Shown piece after piece: positions 41,017 to 51,616 of a stretch of DNA of 64,000 bases. Within the stretch, counting starts at the first letter, position 1, and the number at the start of each line of letters is the position of its first letter. Source of the DNA: Geodermatophilus obscurus (GTDB lineage Bacteria > Actinomycetota > Actinomycetes > Mycobacteriales > Geodermatophilaceae); contig NZ_FOWE01000006.1 of assembly GCF_900115395.1 (NCBI RefSeq), positions 1 through 64,000 on the forward strand, in the 5' to 3' direction. The notes under the pieces are model-generated. The model was not told where the DNA came from, made no database searches, and saw only the letters and a list, made by a program, of their open reading frames with translations. The position numbers were made by a program, and so were the translations under genes.

Positions 41017-42474
41017 GTGTCCGGTGTGCCCCCGGCGGTCCAGCGGACCGTGCGCGACCTCGTCGACGTCTCCCCCGTGCTCGTCGAGCTCGGGCGGCGG
41101 TTCGCCGACGCCGGGTTCCAGGCACACCTGGTGGGCGGATCGGTGCGCGACGCGCTGCTCGCGGCGGGGTCCGGGGACCCCGCCCCGGCCGCCGGCGACC
41201 TCGACGTCACCACCGACGCCCGGCCCGAGCAGGTGCTCGCGCTGCTGCGCGGCTGGGCGGGTTCCACGTGGAACCAGGGCATCGCCTTCGGCACGGTCGG
41301 CGTCGAGATCCGGGGCACGCGGGTGGAGATCACCACCTTCCGGGCCGACCGCTACGACCGGGAGTCGCGCAACCCGGAGGTGGCCTGGGGGACGTCGCTC
41401 GTGGACGACCTGGCCCGCCGCGACTTCACCGTCAACGCGATGGCCGTGTCGCTGGGTCCCGACCGCACCGTCACCGACCCCTTCGGCGGCCTCGGTGACC
41501 TGCTGGCCCGGCGGCTGCGCACCCCCGGCGCGGCGACGGACTCCTTCGCCGACGACCCGCTGCGGATGCTGCGCGCCGTCCGCTTCGTCGCCCAGCTCGG
41601 CCTCACGCCCGCCGACGAGGTGGTCGCGGCCCTCACCGCCATGTCCGGCGAGCTGGCGCGGATCACGCCCGAGCGGGTGCAGGCCGAGCTGTCGAAGACG
41701 CTGCTGCAGGACGCCCCGCGGCAGGCGCTCGAGCTGTTCGTCTCCACCGGCCTCGCCGACGTCGTCCTGCCCGAGCTGCCCGCGCTGCGGATGGAGATCG
41801 ACGAGCACCACCAGCACAAGGACGTCTACAGCCACTCGCTGACCGTGCTCGACCAGGCGATCGCGCTGGAGGAGGCCGACCCGGACGCCCCGTCGCCGGA
41901 CCTGGTGCTGCGGCTGGCCGCCCTGCTGCACGACATCGGCAAGCCCGCGACCCGGCGGCACGAGCCGCGGGGCCGCGTCTCCTTCCACCACCACGAGGTG
42001 GTCGGCGCCAAGCTCGTGCGCAAGCGGCTGACGGCGCTGCGCTACCCGAAGGACGTCGTCGAGGCGGTCGCCCGGCTCACCTTCCTGCACCTGCGCTTCC
42101 ACGGCTACGGCCGCGGCGAGTGGACCGACTCGGCGGTGCGCCGCTACGTCACCGACGCCGGCGACCTGCTGCCGCGGCTGCACAAGCTGGTGCGCTCGGA
42201 CTGCACCACCCGCAACCGGCGGCGCGCGGCGGCGCTGTCGGCGACCTACGACTCGCTGGAGCAGCGGATCGCGGAGCTGTCGAGAGCCGAGGACCTGGCG
42301 CGCATCCGCCCCGACCTCGACGGCAACGCGATCATGGAGATCCTGGGCATCGGCCCGGGCCGCGAGGTCGGCGAGGCCTGGCGTTTCCTCAAGGACCTCC
42401 GCCTCGAGCGCGGCCCGCTCGACCCCGACGAGGCCGAGGCGCAGCTGCGCGCCTGGTGGGCCGCCCGCTCCTGA
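41017..42474 (+). CDS. cca: CCA-adding tRNA nucleotidyltransferase
   Basis: It adds or repairs the 3' CCA of tRNAs. The 485-residue protein starts at GTG 41017. The class II nucleotidyltransferase head has HLVGGSVRDALLAAG, the catalytic acidic pair in GDLDVTTDARPEQVL, and ARRDFTVNAMAVSL followed by DDPLRMLRAVRFVAQLG. The C-terminal part has an HD domain (RLAALLHDIGKPATR, HHHEVVGAKLVRKRL). The encoded tRNA-Ile at 5243 lacks a complete CCA, so this enzyme is needed. A perfect parS site (41261-41274) lies in the coding sequence. It is often annotated pcnA in actinobacteria. Confidence 0.95.
   Translation: MSGVPPAVQRTVRDLVDVSPVLVELGRRFADAGFQAHLVGGSVRDALLAAGSGDPAPAAGDLDVTTDARPEQVLALLRGWAGSTWNQGIAFGTVGVEIRGTRVEITTFRADRYDRESRNPEVAWGTSLVDDLARRDFTVNAMAVSLGPDRTVTDPFGGLGDLLARRLRTPGAATDSFADDPLRMLRAVRFVAQLGLTPADEVVAALTAMSGELARITPERVQAELSKTLLQDAPRQALELFVSTGLADVVLPELPALRMEIDEHHQHKDVYSHSLTVLDQAIALEEADPDAPSPDLVLRLAALLHDIGKPATRRHEPRGRVSFHHHEVVGAKLVRKRLTALRYPKDVVEAVARLTFLHLRFHGYGRGEWTDSAVRRYVTDAGDLLPRLHKLVRSDCTTRNRRRAAALSATYDSLEQRIAELSRAEDLARIRPDLDGNAIMEILGIGPGREVGEAWRFLKDLRLERGPLDPDEAEAQLRAWWAARS
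41261..41274. promoter_or_regulatory. parS: parS site inside cca
   Basis: GTTCCACGTGGAAC is identical to the sites at 12595 and 26542. The codons across it (GSTWNQG) are the local protein sequence, so this is another coding-embedded centromere site. Confidence 0.8.
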
Positions 42475-42567
42475 CTCCCCCGGTCGGGTGGCACTCCCCG
42501 CCCGGACCCTGCTGCACCGCGCCGTCCGCCGGTAGGACGGACCCCCGGACGACGACGGGGAGACCGG

Positions 42568-43482
42568 GTGCACGGCGAGGAGCGGGACGACGGCGGGACG
42601 CAGCCGTCCCGGACCGCGCCGCGCCCGCCGTGGCCCTCGGAGGCGCCCTCGGTGCCGGTGTCGGGGTGGACCCCGCTGCGGGTGGCGATCGTCGCGCTGC
42701 TGGTGGCCGCGCTGGTGCTCTGGTCGAGCGCGCTGGCCCAGGGCGCCCGGTGGCCCTGGGAGGGCCGCTACGACTTCACGCTGCCCTCCGGGGCGGTGGC
42801 GCTGGAGGCGGACGAACGCCCGTCCCCCGGGGTCGGGGCCGCCGCGCAGCCCCTGGGCGCTCCCCCGCCGGCATCCGCCGCGGACGGCAGCTGGTCGTTC
42901 CTGCGCCTGCAGCGCGACGGCGTCACGCCGGTCGCCTACGACCCCTGTCGTCCCGTGCACTACGTCGTCCGCCCGGACGACGCCCCGCCGGGCTTCGAGT
43001 CGCTCGTCGAGGAGGCCGTGGCGGAGGTCGCCGCGGCCACCGGGCTGCGGTTCGTCTACGACGGGCGCACCGACGAGCGGGTCACCCGTGACCGCGCCGC
43101 CTCCCAGCCGGCCCGCTACGGCGACCGGTGGGCGCCGGTGCTGCTCTCCTTCGAGCGCCCCGCCGACAACCCCGACGTGGGTCGCGGCATCGCCGGCCGG
43201 GGCGGCAGCGACGCCGTCTCCGCCGGGGGCCCGTGGGTGTACGTGACCGGCTCCGTCGTCGTCGACGCCGACTGGGCCGCCGAGGCGGCGGGGAGCCCGT
43301 GGGGGCGGGCCGCGGTGCGTGCCGTGCTGGTCCACGAGCTCGGTCACGTCCTGGGCCTGGACCACGTGGACGACCCGGACGAGCTCATGCACGTGACCAA
43401 CGACGGCCAGGTCGACCTCGGGCCCGGTGACCTCGCCGGCCTGGCGGAGCTCGGTCGCGGCGCCTGCGAGCCCGGGCTCTAG
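42568..43482 (+). CDS. Membrane-anchored metzincin-type metalloprotease
   Basis: The 304-residue protein from GTG 42568 has a Pro/Ser-rich cytoplasmic N-terminus, one membrane helix at about residues 37-56 (LRVAIVALLVAALVLWSSAL), and an extracellular domain ending in a matrixin-like active site: AVLVHELGHVLGLDHVDDPD, that is HExxHxxGxxH with zinc ligands, followed by a Met-turn candidate in DELMHVTNDG. It is similar to the family of matrixin-related proteins of actinobacteria; its substrate is unknown. Its stop codon overlaps that of the convergent MFS gene. Confidence 0.8.
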   Translation: MHGEERDDGGTQPSRTAPRPPWPSEAPSVPVSGWTPLRVAIVALLVAALVLWSSALAQGARWPWEGRYDFTLPSGAVALEADERPSPGVGAAAQPLGAPPPASAADGSWSFLRLQRDGVTPVAYDPCRPVHYVVRPDDAPPGFESLVEEAVAEVAAATGLRFVYDGRTDERVTRDRAASQPARYGDRWAPVLLSFERPADNPDVGRGIAGRGGSDAVSAGGPWVYVTGSVVVDADWAAEAAGSPWGRAAVRAVLVHELGHVLGLDHVDDPDELMHVTNDGQVDLGPGDLAGLAELGRGACEPGL

Positions 43483-44762
43483 GCTGCGTGCACCCGGGTG
43501 GCGCGGGCGTAGCCGGCGGCGGTGAGGCCGTACAGCGCGGCGACGACGACCAGCCCCGGCACCGAGCGTCCCGACGCGGGCAGCAGCAGCGCAGCGGTCA
43601 CCAGGGCGGCGACGTAGGCGACGTTGACGGTGGTGTCGTAGACGGAGAACACCCGACCGCGGAAGTCGTCGTCGACCGAGCGCTGCAGGGTGGCGTCGAC
43701 GCAGATCTTCACGGCCTGCGCGACGAACCCCAGCACCAGGCCGGCGGCCACCAGCCCGGCGGGGGCGAACGTCAGCCCCAGGGCCGGCTGCAGGACCGCA
43801 CCGCCGGCGAGCAGGAGCACCACCCACCGGCGGGTGCCCAGCCGGCGCACCGCCGGGGGCGTGACCGCGGCCGCCAGCAGGGTGCCGACCGAGCCGGCCG
43901 CCAGCACCTGGCCCAGGCCGGCCAGTCCGCCGGCGAGGACCGGCCCGGTGCTCCCGGCCAGCGGGCCGCGGTAGAGCAGCAGGGTCATGAGCGTGAGCAG
44001 GCCGTAGCAGACCCGGTGGGCGCCGATGGCGGCCAGCGCGGCGACGGCGGCCGGGCGCTCCCCCAGGTGCCGGGCGCCGGCGACCATCCCGCGCAGCACG
44101 GCGCGCGCGGTCGTCCCGCCCGGGCCGTCCCCGGCGTCGGGTCCGAGGTACGGGCGCGCGAAGCCCGCCGCGACGGCGGCCGACGCCAGGTAGGGCAGCG
44201 CCGCCGCGAGCGCCACCGCGGCGTAGGCGGCGTCCCCCGCCGTCCCGAGCTGCAGCAGACCCAGGGCGGCCAGCCCGCCGGCGACCGTGGCCACCGCCCC
44301 CGACGTGGTCGACAGGGCGTTGGCCGGCACCAGCGCGGCGGGGTCGGTGGTGTGCGGCAGGGCGGCCGACAGCGCCGACAGCAGGAAGCGGGTGACGGCG
44401 AAGACGGCGAGCCCGGCCGCGTAGAACAGCGGGCCGTCGTCCCCGGCGAGCACCAGGGCCGCGACGACGGCGACCTGCCCGGCCCGCAGCACGTTCGCCC
44501 GCACGAGCACCTGCCGCCGGCTCCACCGGTCCAGCCACACCCCGGCGAAGGGGCCGACGACGGAGTACGGCAGCAGCAGGACGGCGAAGGCGGCGGCGAC
44601 GTCGACGGGGTCGGCGGCGCGCTGGGGGTTGAACAGCACCGTCCCGGCCAGCGCTGCCTGCAGCACGCCGTCGCCGGACTGGGCGAGCAGCCGGGCGGCG
44701 AGCAAGCGGCGGAAGTCCCCGCGGGAGAGCAGGTGCCGCACGCTGGTGCCGGCCGCCCGCAC
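43479..44762 (-). CDS. MFS transporter
   Basis: The 427-residue protein has about twelve hydrophobic segments and the MFS loop motif between helices 2 and 3 (FAGVWLDRWSRRQVLVRANV). It begins LLSRGDFRRLLAARLLAQSG, typical of the MFS_1/DHA group related to MdfA- and EntS-like exporters. The substrate is unknown; drug or metabolite export is likely. It starts at GTG 44762, diverging from yqgE across 63 bases, and converges on the protease gene with overlapping stop codons (43479-43482). Confidence 0.88.
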   Translation of the reverse strand: MRAAGTSVRHLLSRGDFRRLLAARLLAQSGDGVLQAALAGTVLFNPQRAADPVDVAAAFAVLLLPYSVVGPFAGVWLDRWSRRQVLVRANVLRAGQVAVVAALVLAGDDGPLFYAAGLAVFAVTRFLLSALSAALPHTTDPAALVPANALSTTSGAVATVAGGLAALGLLQLGTAGDAAYAAVALAAALPYLASAAVAAGFARPYLGPDAGDGPGGTTARAVLRGMVAGARHLGERPAAVAALAAIGAHRVCYGLLTLMTLLLYRGPLAGSTGPVLAGGLAGLGQVLAAGSVGTLLAAAVTPPAVRRLGTRRWVVLLLAGGAVLQPALGLTFAPAGLVAAGLVLGFVAQAVKICVDATLQRSVDDDFRGRVFSVYDTTVNVAYVAALVTAALLLPASGRSVPGLVVVAALYGLTAAGYARATRVHAA

Positions 44763-44825
44763 CAGCCCACGATACGGGGCGGCCTCGTCCGCCCCTGGCC
44801 GCCGGACTGTTGCACACTGGTCGTG

Positions 44826-45488
44826 ATGTCCTCGGTGCCCTCGTCACCCGATCCCGAGTCCGCCCGGCCCGCCCCGGCGGTCCCGGGGCGACGCCGCGCG
44901 GCGGTCCCCACCCTGTCGACCGGCACGCTCGACGACGTCGGCCCCGGGTCCCTGCTGGTCGCGATGCCGGCGCTGAGCGACCCCAACTTCGCCGGCGCCG
45001 TCGTCTACGTGCTCGACCACAACGACAGCGGCACCCTCGGCGTCGTCCTGGGCCGGCCCAGCCAGGTCGAGATCCGCGACGTGCTGCCCGGCTGGTGCGA
45101 CCTCGCCGTCGAGCCGGCGGTGTTCCACGTCGGCGGCCCGTGCGAGACCGACACCGCGCTGTGCCTGGCCGCCTGCCCGGGCGAGGGTCAGGAGCCGGCG
45201 GGGCTGCGCCGGGTGGCCGGCGACGTGTACCTCGTCGACCTCGACGCCGACCCCGACGCCCTCGACCACGGCGTCTCGGGCCTGCGGGTGTTCGCCGGCT
45301 ACGCCGGCTGGTCCCCCGGCCAGCTCGCCGGCGAGATCGCCGAGGGCGCGTGGGCGTGCGTCCCCGGCAGCCCCGCGGACGTCCTCAGCGACCTGTCGGG
45401 CCCGCAGCTGTGGCGCGCGGTCCTGGCCCGCCAGACCGGCCGCCTGGCCGTGCTGTCGACGGCCCCGGCCGACCCCTCGGCCAACTGA
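44826..45488 (+). CDS. YqgE/AlgH family protein (UPF0301)
   Basis: The 220-residue protein shows the UPF0301 pattern: SLLVAMPALSDPNFAGAVVY, DHNDSGTLGVVLGRPSQVEI, VFHVGGPCETDTALCLA, and RVFAGYAGWSPGQLAGEIAE. Its molecular function is unresolved; a gene of this family (AlgH) affects alginate regulation in pseudomonads. A Pro/Ala-rich N-terminal extension of about 35 residues is present. ATG 44826 is preceded by a GTG in the same frame at 44823, and CACACT a few bases upstream may be a -10 box. Confidence 0.9.
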   Translation: MSSVPSSPDPESARPAPAVPGRRRAAVPTLSTGTLDDVGPGSLLVAMPALSDPNFAGAVVYVLDHNDSGTLGVVLGRPSQVEIRDVLPGWCDLAVEPAVFHVGGPCETDTALCLAACPGEGQEPAGLRRVAGDVYLVDLDADPDALDHGVSGLRVFAGYAGWSPGQLAGEIAEGAWACVPGSPADVLSDLSGPQLWRAVLARQTGRLAVLSTAPADPSAN

Positions 45489-45569
45489 CCTCACCCGGTC
45501 GGGCAGTACCGGTCGCCGGACACGCCGTACCGGCTGCGCGCGCCGTCGGGATCTGGTAGGAACGTCCTC

Positions 45570-45604
45570 GGAGGGGGCGGTCTGGGGAAGAGGCCGCCCC
45601 CTCC
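45570..45604. terminator. Hairpin between convergent yqgE and lipoprotein genes
   Basis: GGAGGGGGCGG (45570-45580) pairs with CCGCCCCCTCC (45594-45604) around a 13-base loop. It lies between two convergent genes and can work both ways. Confidence 0.75.
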
Positions 45605-45618
45605 ACCCATGTCCGGCC

Positions 45619-46386
45619 CTAGACGCCCAGCGCGGTGGCGATCTCCGGGTGCGCGGTGGCGTCGAGGCTCTGGTCCTCCGCCGGCAGCGCGATCGTGCGG
45701 GGCCCGTGGTCGGCGAGGGTCACCGTCACCGTCCCCACCGCCGACTCCTCCTGGCCGGGCAGCGCGGCCTCGAAGCGCAGCAGCAGGTCGCTGGCGTCGT
45801 CCACGGCCACCGACCAGCCCGTCTCGGAGCCGTAGACCGAGGCCAGCCGGCTGTCGATGGAGCGCTGGCCCTCCCACGTCGCCCCGCCGTCGAGGAAGGC
45901 GGCGGCGTCGTCGGGCTCGTCGGCGCCGAGGTTGAGCACCATCTGCACGACGACGTCGGTCAGCGGCACCGCGTCGGGTCCGGCCGCCAGGGGGCGGCGC
46001 ACGAACGGGACGTCGGGCAGGCCCGCGGCGGTCAGCGCCTCGGGCAGGCCGGGCACGTCGCCCACCCAGATCTCCTCGCGGGTGAAGAACAGGGTGCGGA
46101 CGTCGTCGGGCCGGCCGTCGCCGTAGGAGGTCACCGACCGGGCGCGGCCCGCGGCGCCGGCGAGGTCGACCTCGCCGGTGAGGGTCAGCAGGCCGTCCTC
46201 GCCGAACGGGGCGGTGACGACGACGTCGGCGCCGCCCTCCTCCGCGTCGCGGGCGAGCAGCCCGGCCAGCACCTGCGCCTCCTCGGTGGTCACCGGGTCA
46301 CCGGGCTGCCGCTCGGCGTCCTCCGAGCAGCCGGTCAGCCCGACCCCGAGCGCGACCAGCGCGGTCGCGAGCAGGCGGCGCGGCAT
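45619..46386 (-). CDS. Lipoprotein, possibly LppX/LprG-like
   Basis: The 255-residue protein has a lipoprotein signal, MPRRLLATALVALGVGLTGC, with Cys20 as lipidation site. The mature part has alternating beta and helix patterns (GLLTLTGEVDLAGAAGRARS, REEIWVGDVPGLPEALTAAG) that recall the LppX/LprA/LprF/LprG family of lipid-carrying lipoproteins; the assignment is uncertain, because key residues cannot be checked by eye. It would be anchored to the outer face of the membrane. It follows ino1 on the same strand, beyond two terminator-like hairpins, so it probably has its own promoter. Confidence 0.7.
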   Translation of the reverse strand: MPRRLLATALVALGVGLTGCSEDAERQPGDPVTTEEAQVLAGLLARDAEEGGADVVVTAPFGEDGLLTLTGEVDLAGAAGRARSVTSYGDGRPDDVRTLFFTREEIWVGDVPGLPEALTAAGLPDVPFVRRPLAAGPDAVPLTDVVVQMVLNLGADEPDDAAAFLDGGATWEGQRSIDSRLASVYGSETGWSVAVDDASDLLLRFEAALPGQEESAVGTVTVTLADHGPRTIALPAEDQSLDATAHPEIATALGV

Positions 46387-46447
46387 GCCGGTCAGCGTAG
46401 GCAGCCCGGCGCCGTCCCCGGTGTCCCGACAGGCCCGTACACGCGAC

Positions 46448-46479
46448 GGGGCCCGCCCTCCGTGCGGAGGGCGGGCCCC
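46448..46479 (-). terminator. Strong hairpin between ino1 and the lipoprotein gene
   Basis: GGGGCCCGCCCTCCG (46448-46462) pairs perfectly with CGGAGGGCGGGCCCC (46465-46479) with only two bases in the loop; the innermost pairs probably open. It lies beyond the hairpin element that follows ino1. Confidence 0.75.
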
Positions 46480-46493
46480 AGGTGAGCTGCTGG

Positions 46494-46551
46494 GGTCTAC
46501 CTGCAGGGTCCCGCGCCGAGCGTCAGCGAGGCGTGGGGGGCAGGTAGGTCC
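46494..46551 (-). terminator. Hairpin element after the ino1 stop (family member B)
   Basis: One base after the ino1 stop the minus strand reads AGGACCTACCTGCCCCCC, then ACGCCTCGCTGACGCTCGGCG, and closes with GCAGGTAGACC. The inner CCTCGCTGACGCTCGGCG is identical to that after ssb (55037-55093). The outer arms keep pairing although their sequence differs (GGTCTACCTGC here, GGCCCCTCTGC there), a sign of compensatory change. Confidence 0.6.
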
Positions 46552-46552
46552 T

Positions 46553-47632
46553 TCATCGCTCGACGTCGCCGCGGATGAAGGCCTCCACGGCGTCGCGGGC
46601 CTCGCTGTCGCTGTACTGCACCGGCGGCGACTTCATGAAGTACGACGACGCCGAGAGGATGGGGCCGCCGATCCCGCGGTCCTTGGCGATCTTCGCGGCG
46701 CGGACGGCGTCGATGATGATGCCGGCCGAGTTCGGGGAGTCCCAGACCTCGAGCTTGTACTCGAGGTTCAGCGGGACGTCGCCGAAGGCGCGGCCCTCGA
46801 GCCGGACGTAGGCCCACTTGCGGTCCGTCAGCCACGGCACGTGGTCCGACGGGCCGATGTGCACGTTGTCGGTGCCCATGTCGCGGTCGACCTGGCTGGT
46901 CACGGCCTGGGTCTTGGAGATCTTCTTCGACTCCAGGCGCTCGCGCTCGAGCATGTTCTTGAAGTCCATGTTGCCGCCGACGTTGAGCTGCATCGTGCGG
47001 TCGAGCTGCACGCCGCGGTCCTCGAACAGCTTGGCCAGCACCCGGTGGGTGATGGTGGCGCCGACCTGGCTCTTGATGTCGTCGCCGACGATCGGGACAC
47101 CGGCGGCGGTGAACCTGTCCGCCCACTCCTTGGTGCCCGCGATGAACACCGGCAGCGCGTTGACGAACGCGACGCCTGCGTCGAGGGCGGCCTGGGCGTA
47201 GAACTCGGCGGCCTCCTGCGAGCCCACCGGCAGGTAGCAGACGAGGACGTCGGCGCCGGACTCGCGCAGGGCGGCCACGACGTCGACCGGCTGGTCGTCG
47301 GACTCCTCGATGGTCATCCGGTAGTACTTGCCCAGGCCGTCGAGGGTGGTGCCGCGCTGCACGGTCACGCCCAGCGGCGGGACGTCGCAGATCTTGATCG
47401 TGTTGTTCTCGCTGGCGACGATGGCCTCGGAGAGGTCGCGGCCGACCTTCTTGGCGTCGACGTCGAACGCGGCCACGAACTCGATGTCGGAGACGTGGTA
47501 GTCGCCGAAGCGGACGTGCATGAGGCCCGGGACCGAGGCGGTCTCGTCGGCGTCCCGGTAGTAGTGCACGCCCTGCACCAGCGAGGCGGCGCAGTTCCCG
47601 ACGCCGACGATGGCGACCTTGACAGCTCCCAT
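46553..47632 (-). CDS. ino1: Inositol-3-phosphate synthase
   Basis: It converts glucose 6-phosphate to inositol 3-phosphate, the first step towards mycothiol and phosphatidylinositol in actinobacteria. The 359-residue protein starts at ATG 47632 ([20 protein letters not shown]) and shows the NAD motif GVGNCAAS and the [16 protein letters not shown] segment ([20 protein letters not shown]). The catalytic-domain sequence is [20 protein letters not shown] followed by [10 protein letters not shown]. The length fits the short prokaryotic class. It lies downstream of padR in the same direction, an arrangement also known from mycobacteria (Rv0046c-Rv0047c), so PadR may control it. Confidence 0.96.
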   Translation of the reverse strand: MGAVKVAIVGVGNCAASLVQGVHYYRDADETASVPGLMHVRFGDYHVSDIEFVAAFDVDAKKVGRDLSEAIVASENNTIKICDVPPLGVTVQRGTTLDGLGKYYRMTIEESDDQPVDVVAALRESGADVLVCYLPVGSQEAAEFYAQAALDAGVAFVNALPVFIAGTKEWADRFTAAGVPIVGDDIKSQVGATITHRVLAKLFEDRGVQLDRTMQLNVGGNMDFKNMLERERLESKKISKTQAVTSQVDRDMGTDNVHIGPSDHVPWLTDRKWAYVRLEGRAFGDVPLNLEYKLEVWDSPNSAGIIIDAVRAAKIAKDRGIGGPILSASSYFMKSPPVQYSDSEARDAVEAFIRGDVER

Positions 47633-47739
47633 TGCTTTCCCTTCTCCCTGGACCCGGTGGTCCGTGTCGCGGGACCTCTCCGGTCCTGGCGGCGGCTGCG
47701 GTGGCTGAGCAGCCGGTGGTGCCTGCGGTCGTGCGGTGG

Positions 47740-48333
47740 TCAGTCCCCGCCGGGCCCGCGCTCGGGGTCGGGTCCGGACTCCGGGGAGCGCCGCTCGCTG
47801 TCGATCAGCTCCGACAGCCAGCGCACCTCCCGGTCGACCGAGTCCAGTCCGTGGCGCTGCAGCTCCAGCGTGTAGCGGTCGAGCCGTTCCCGGGTCCGCG
47901 CCAGTGAGGACCGCAGGCCGTCCCGCTGCCGTTCGACCGTGCGGCGGCGCCCCTCGAGGATGCGCAGCCGCACGTCGGCGGCGGTGTGCCGGAAGAAGGC
48001 CAGGTGGACGCCGAACAGCCTGCCGTCGTCGTACGCCTCGGGGCCGGCCTGGCTGACCAGCTCGGCGAAGCGCTCCTTGCCCTCCGCGGTGATCGTGTAG
48101 ACCACCTTCCCGCGCCGGCCGGTGAGCGGCGGTGCGTCCGCCGGCAGCGGTGCCCGCCGGTCGGGCTCGTCGGTGGAGACGAGCCCGGCAGCGTGCAGCC
48201 GCTTCAACGCGGGGTACAGCGACCCGTAGGAGATGCTGCGCAGCCCACCGAGCACCTCCGCGAGCTGTTTGCGCAGCTCGTAGCCGTGCATCGGGGCCTG
48301 CTGCAGCAGTCCGAGGATGGCGAACTCGAGCAT
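47740..48333 (-). CDS. PadR-family transcriptional regulator
   Basis: The 197-residue protein has the N-terminal winged helix of PadR ([57 protein letters not shown]) and a C-terminal helical Vir_AS-like dimerisation part ([20 protein letters not shown]). The family usually represses its own gene or neighbours and responds to small phenolics or drugs. A perfect 10-base inverted repeat lies 26 bases before the start, a good operator. The downstream ino1 gene, 107 bases away, may be in the same unit. Confidence 0.92.
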   Translation of the reverse strand: MLEFAILGLLQQAPMHGYELRKQLAEVLGGLRSISYGSLYPALKRLHAAGLVSTDEPDRRAPLPADAPPLTGRRGKVVYTITAEGKERFAELVSQAGPEAYDDGRLFGVHLAFFRHTAADVRLRILEGRRRTVERQRDGLRSSLARTRERLDRYTLELQRHGLDSVDREVRWLSELIDSERRSPESGPDPERGPGGD

Positions 48334-48358
48334 CTCGCCCCCCAGCGGTCCTGCCGGT

Positions 48359-48381
48359 CGATGTATCGAGACGATACATCG
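48359..48381. promoter_or_regulatory. Probable PadR operator
   Basis: CGATGTATCG and CGATACATCG form perfect ten-base arms around AGA. The core ATGTATCG...CGATACAT resembles PadR-family operators (ATGT-N-ACAT). It lies just upstream of padR in DNA much richer in A and T than its surroundings. Confidence 0.75.
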
Positions 48382-48501
48382 GGAGGTGGACGGCAGGACA
48401 ACCGGTCGGCGTCACCCGATCGGGCGCGGGCAGGTCCCCGGCGGTGGCCGGACGCGCTGCCGGAGTGGTCGCGGGGAGTCCCGGGGGATGGCGGACCTGC
48501 G

Positions 48502-48507
48502 TACATT
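48502..48507 (+). promoter_or_regulatory. -10 box of a leaderless promoter for the DUF5318 gene
   Basis: TACATT lies six bases upstream of GTG 48514, and no ribosome binding site is visible. Confidence 0.55.
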
Positions 48508-48513
48508 GGCGCA

Positions 48514-48936
48514 GTGCCCGGACGTCGCTCCGTCGTCGACTACTCGCTGCACCGGCGAGCCGTCCTCGCGGACGTCCGGGCCGGGCGCACCGGGCTCTTC
48601 GAGGTCTGTGACGCCAGCCCGTACCTCACCCGTGCGGCGAGGTACCACGGCCGGCCCACCGACGAGTCGTGTCCGGTGTGCCGCCGCGAACGCCTGACGA
48701 TGGTGAACTACGTGTACGGCGAGTCGCTCGGCCACGTGGCCGGGCAGGCCAAGACCGACGCGGAGCTCGCCCGGATGGACGCGGCGCAGGAGGAGTTCTC
48801 CGTCTACACCGTCGAGGTGTGCCGAGGGTGCGGGTGGAACCACCTCGACTCCTCCTACGTCCTGGGGGTCGAGCCCGAGCCGGGCCGGCAGCCGCGCCGA
48901 CGCGGTCGCACCGTCACGGACCAGCGCCACTACTGA
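48514..48936 (+). CDS. DUF5318 family zinc-ribbon-like protein
   Basis: The 140-residue protein from GTG 48514 ([20 protein letters not shown]) has a basic N-terminal helix, a central Cys pair ([20 protein letters not shown]) and a second pair ([18 protein letters not shown]), together a likely four-Cys zinc ribbon. It corresponds to Rv0049, which lies in the same place before ponA1. Its function is unknown; the fold suggests nucleic-acid or protein binding. The C-terminus is a short basic tail. It diverges from padR, and the 180-base gap holds the PadR operator and a leaderless promoter. Confidence 0.85.
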   Translation: MPGRRSVVDYSLHRRAVLADVRAGRTGLFEVCDASPYLTRAARYHGRPTDESCPVCRRERLTMVNYVYGESLGHVAGQAKTDAELARMDAAQEEFSVYTVEVCRGCGWNHLDSSYVLGVEPEPGRQPRRRGRTVTDQRHY

Positions 48937-49131
48937 TCCGCTGGTCCGGACCGGCACCGCCGGCCCGGACTAGAACCGCGGGTCGGCCGGTTGCACATCG
49001 GCGGACCCGTCCGTCACACCCGTCCCGGGGTGCGGCGCGCCCCGCGCGTCCTCCCCGGCGCACACACCCGAGAACGCCACGCTGGGCCGGAATCCGTCCT
49101 GCCCACCGACTACCCGAGGAGGGGCTCCCTG

Positions 49132-51594
<2,463 letters not shown>

Positions 51595-51616
51595 TCCCCC
51601 CGGGCACACTGACCCG

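Noticed and set aside
41002..44847. Open frame of 1281 codons on the minus strand
   Set aside because: It is antisense to cca and the protease and out of frame with the MFS gene. No similarity or start signal supports it.
45118..45140. A further parS site at GTTCCACGTCGGCGG in yqgE
   Set aside because: Only the first nine bases match; the second half of the palindrome is absent.
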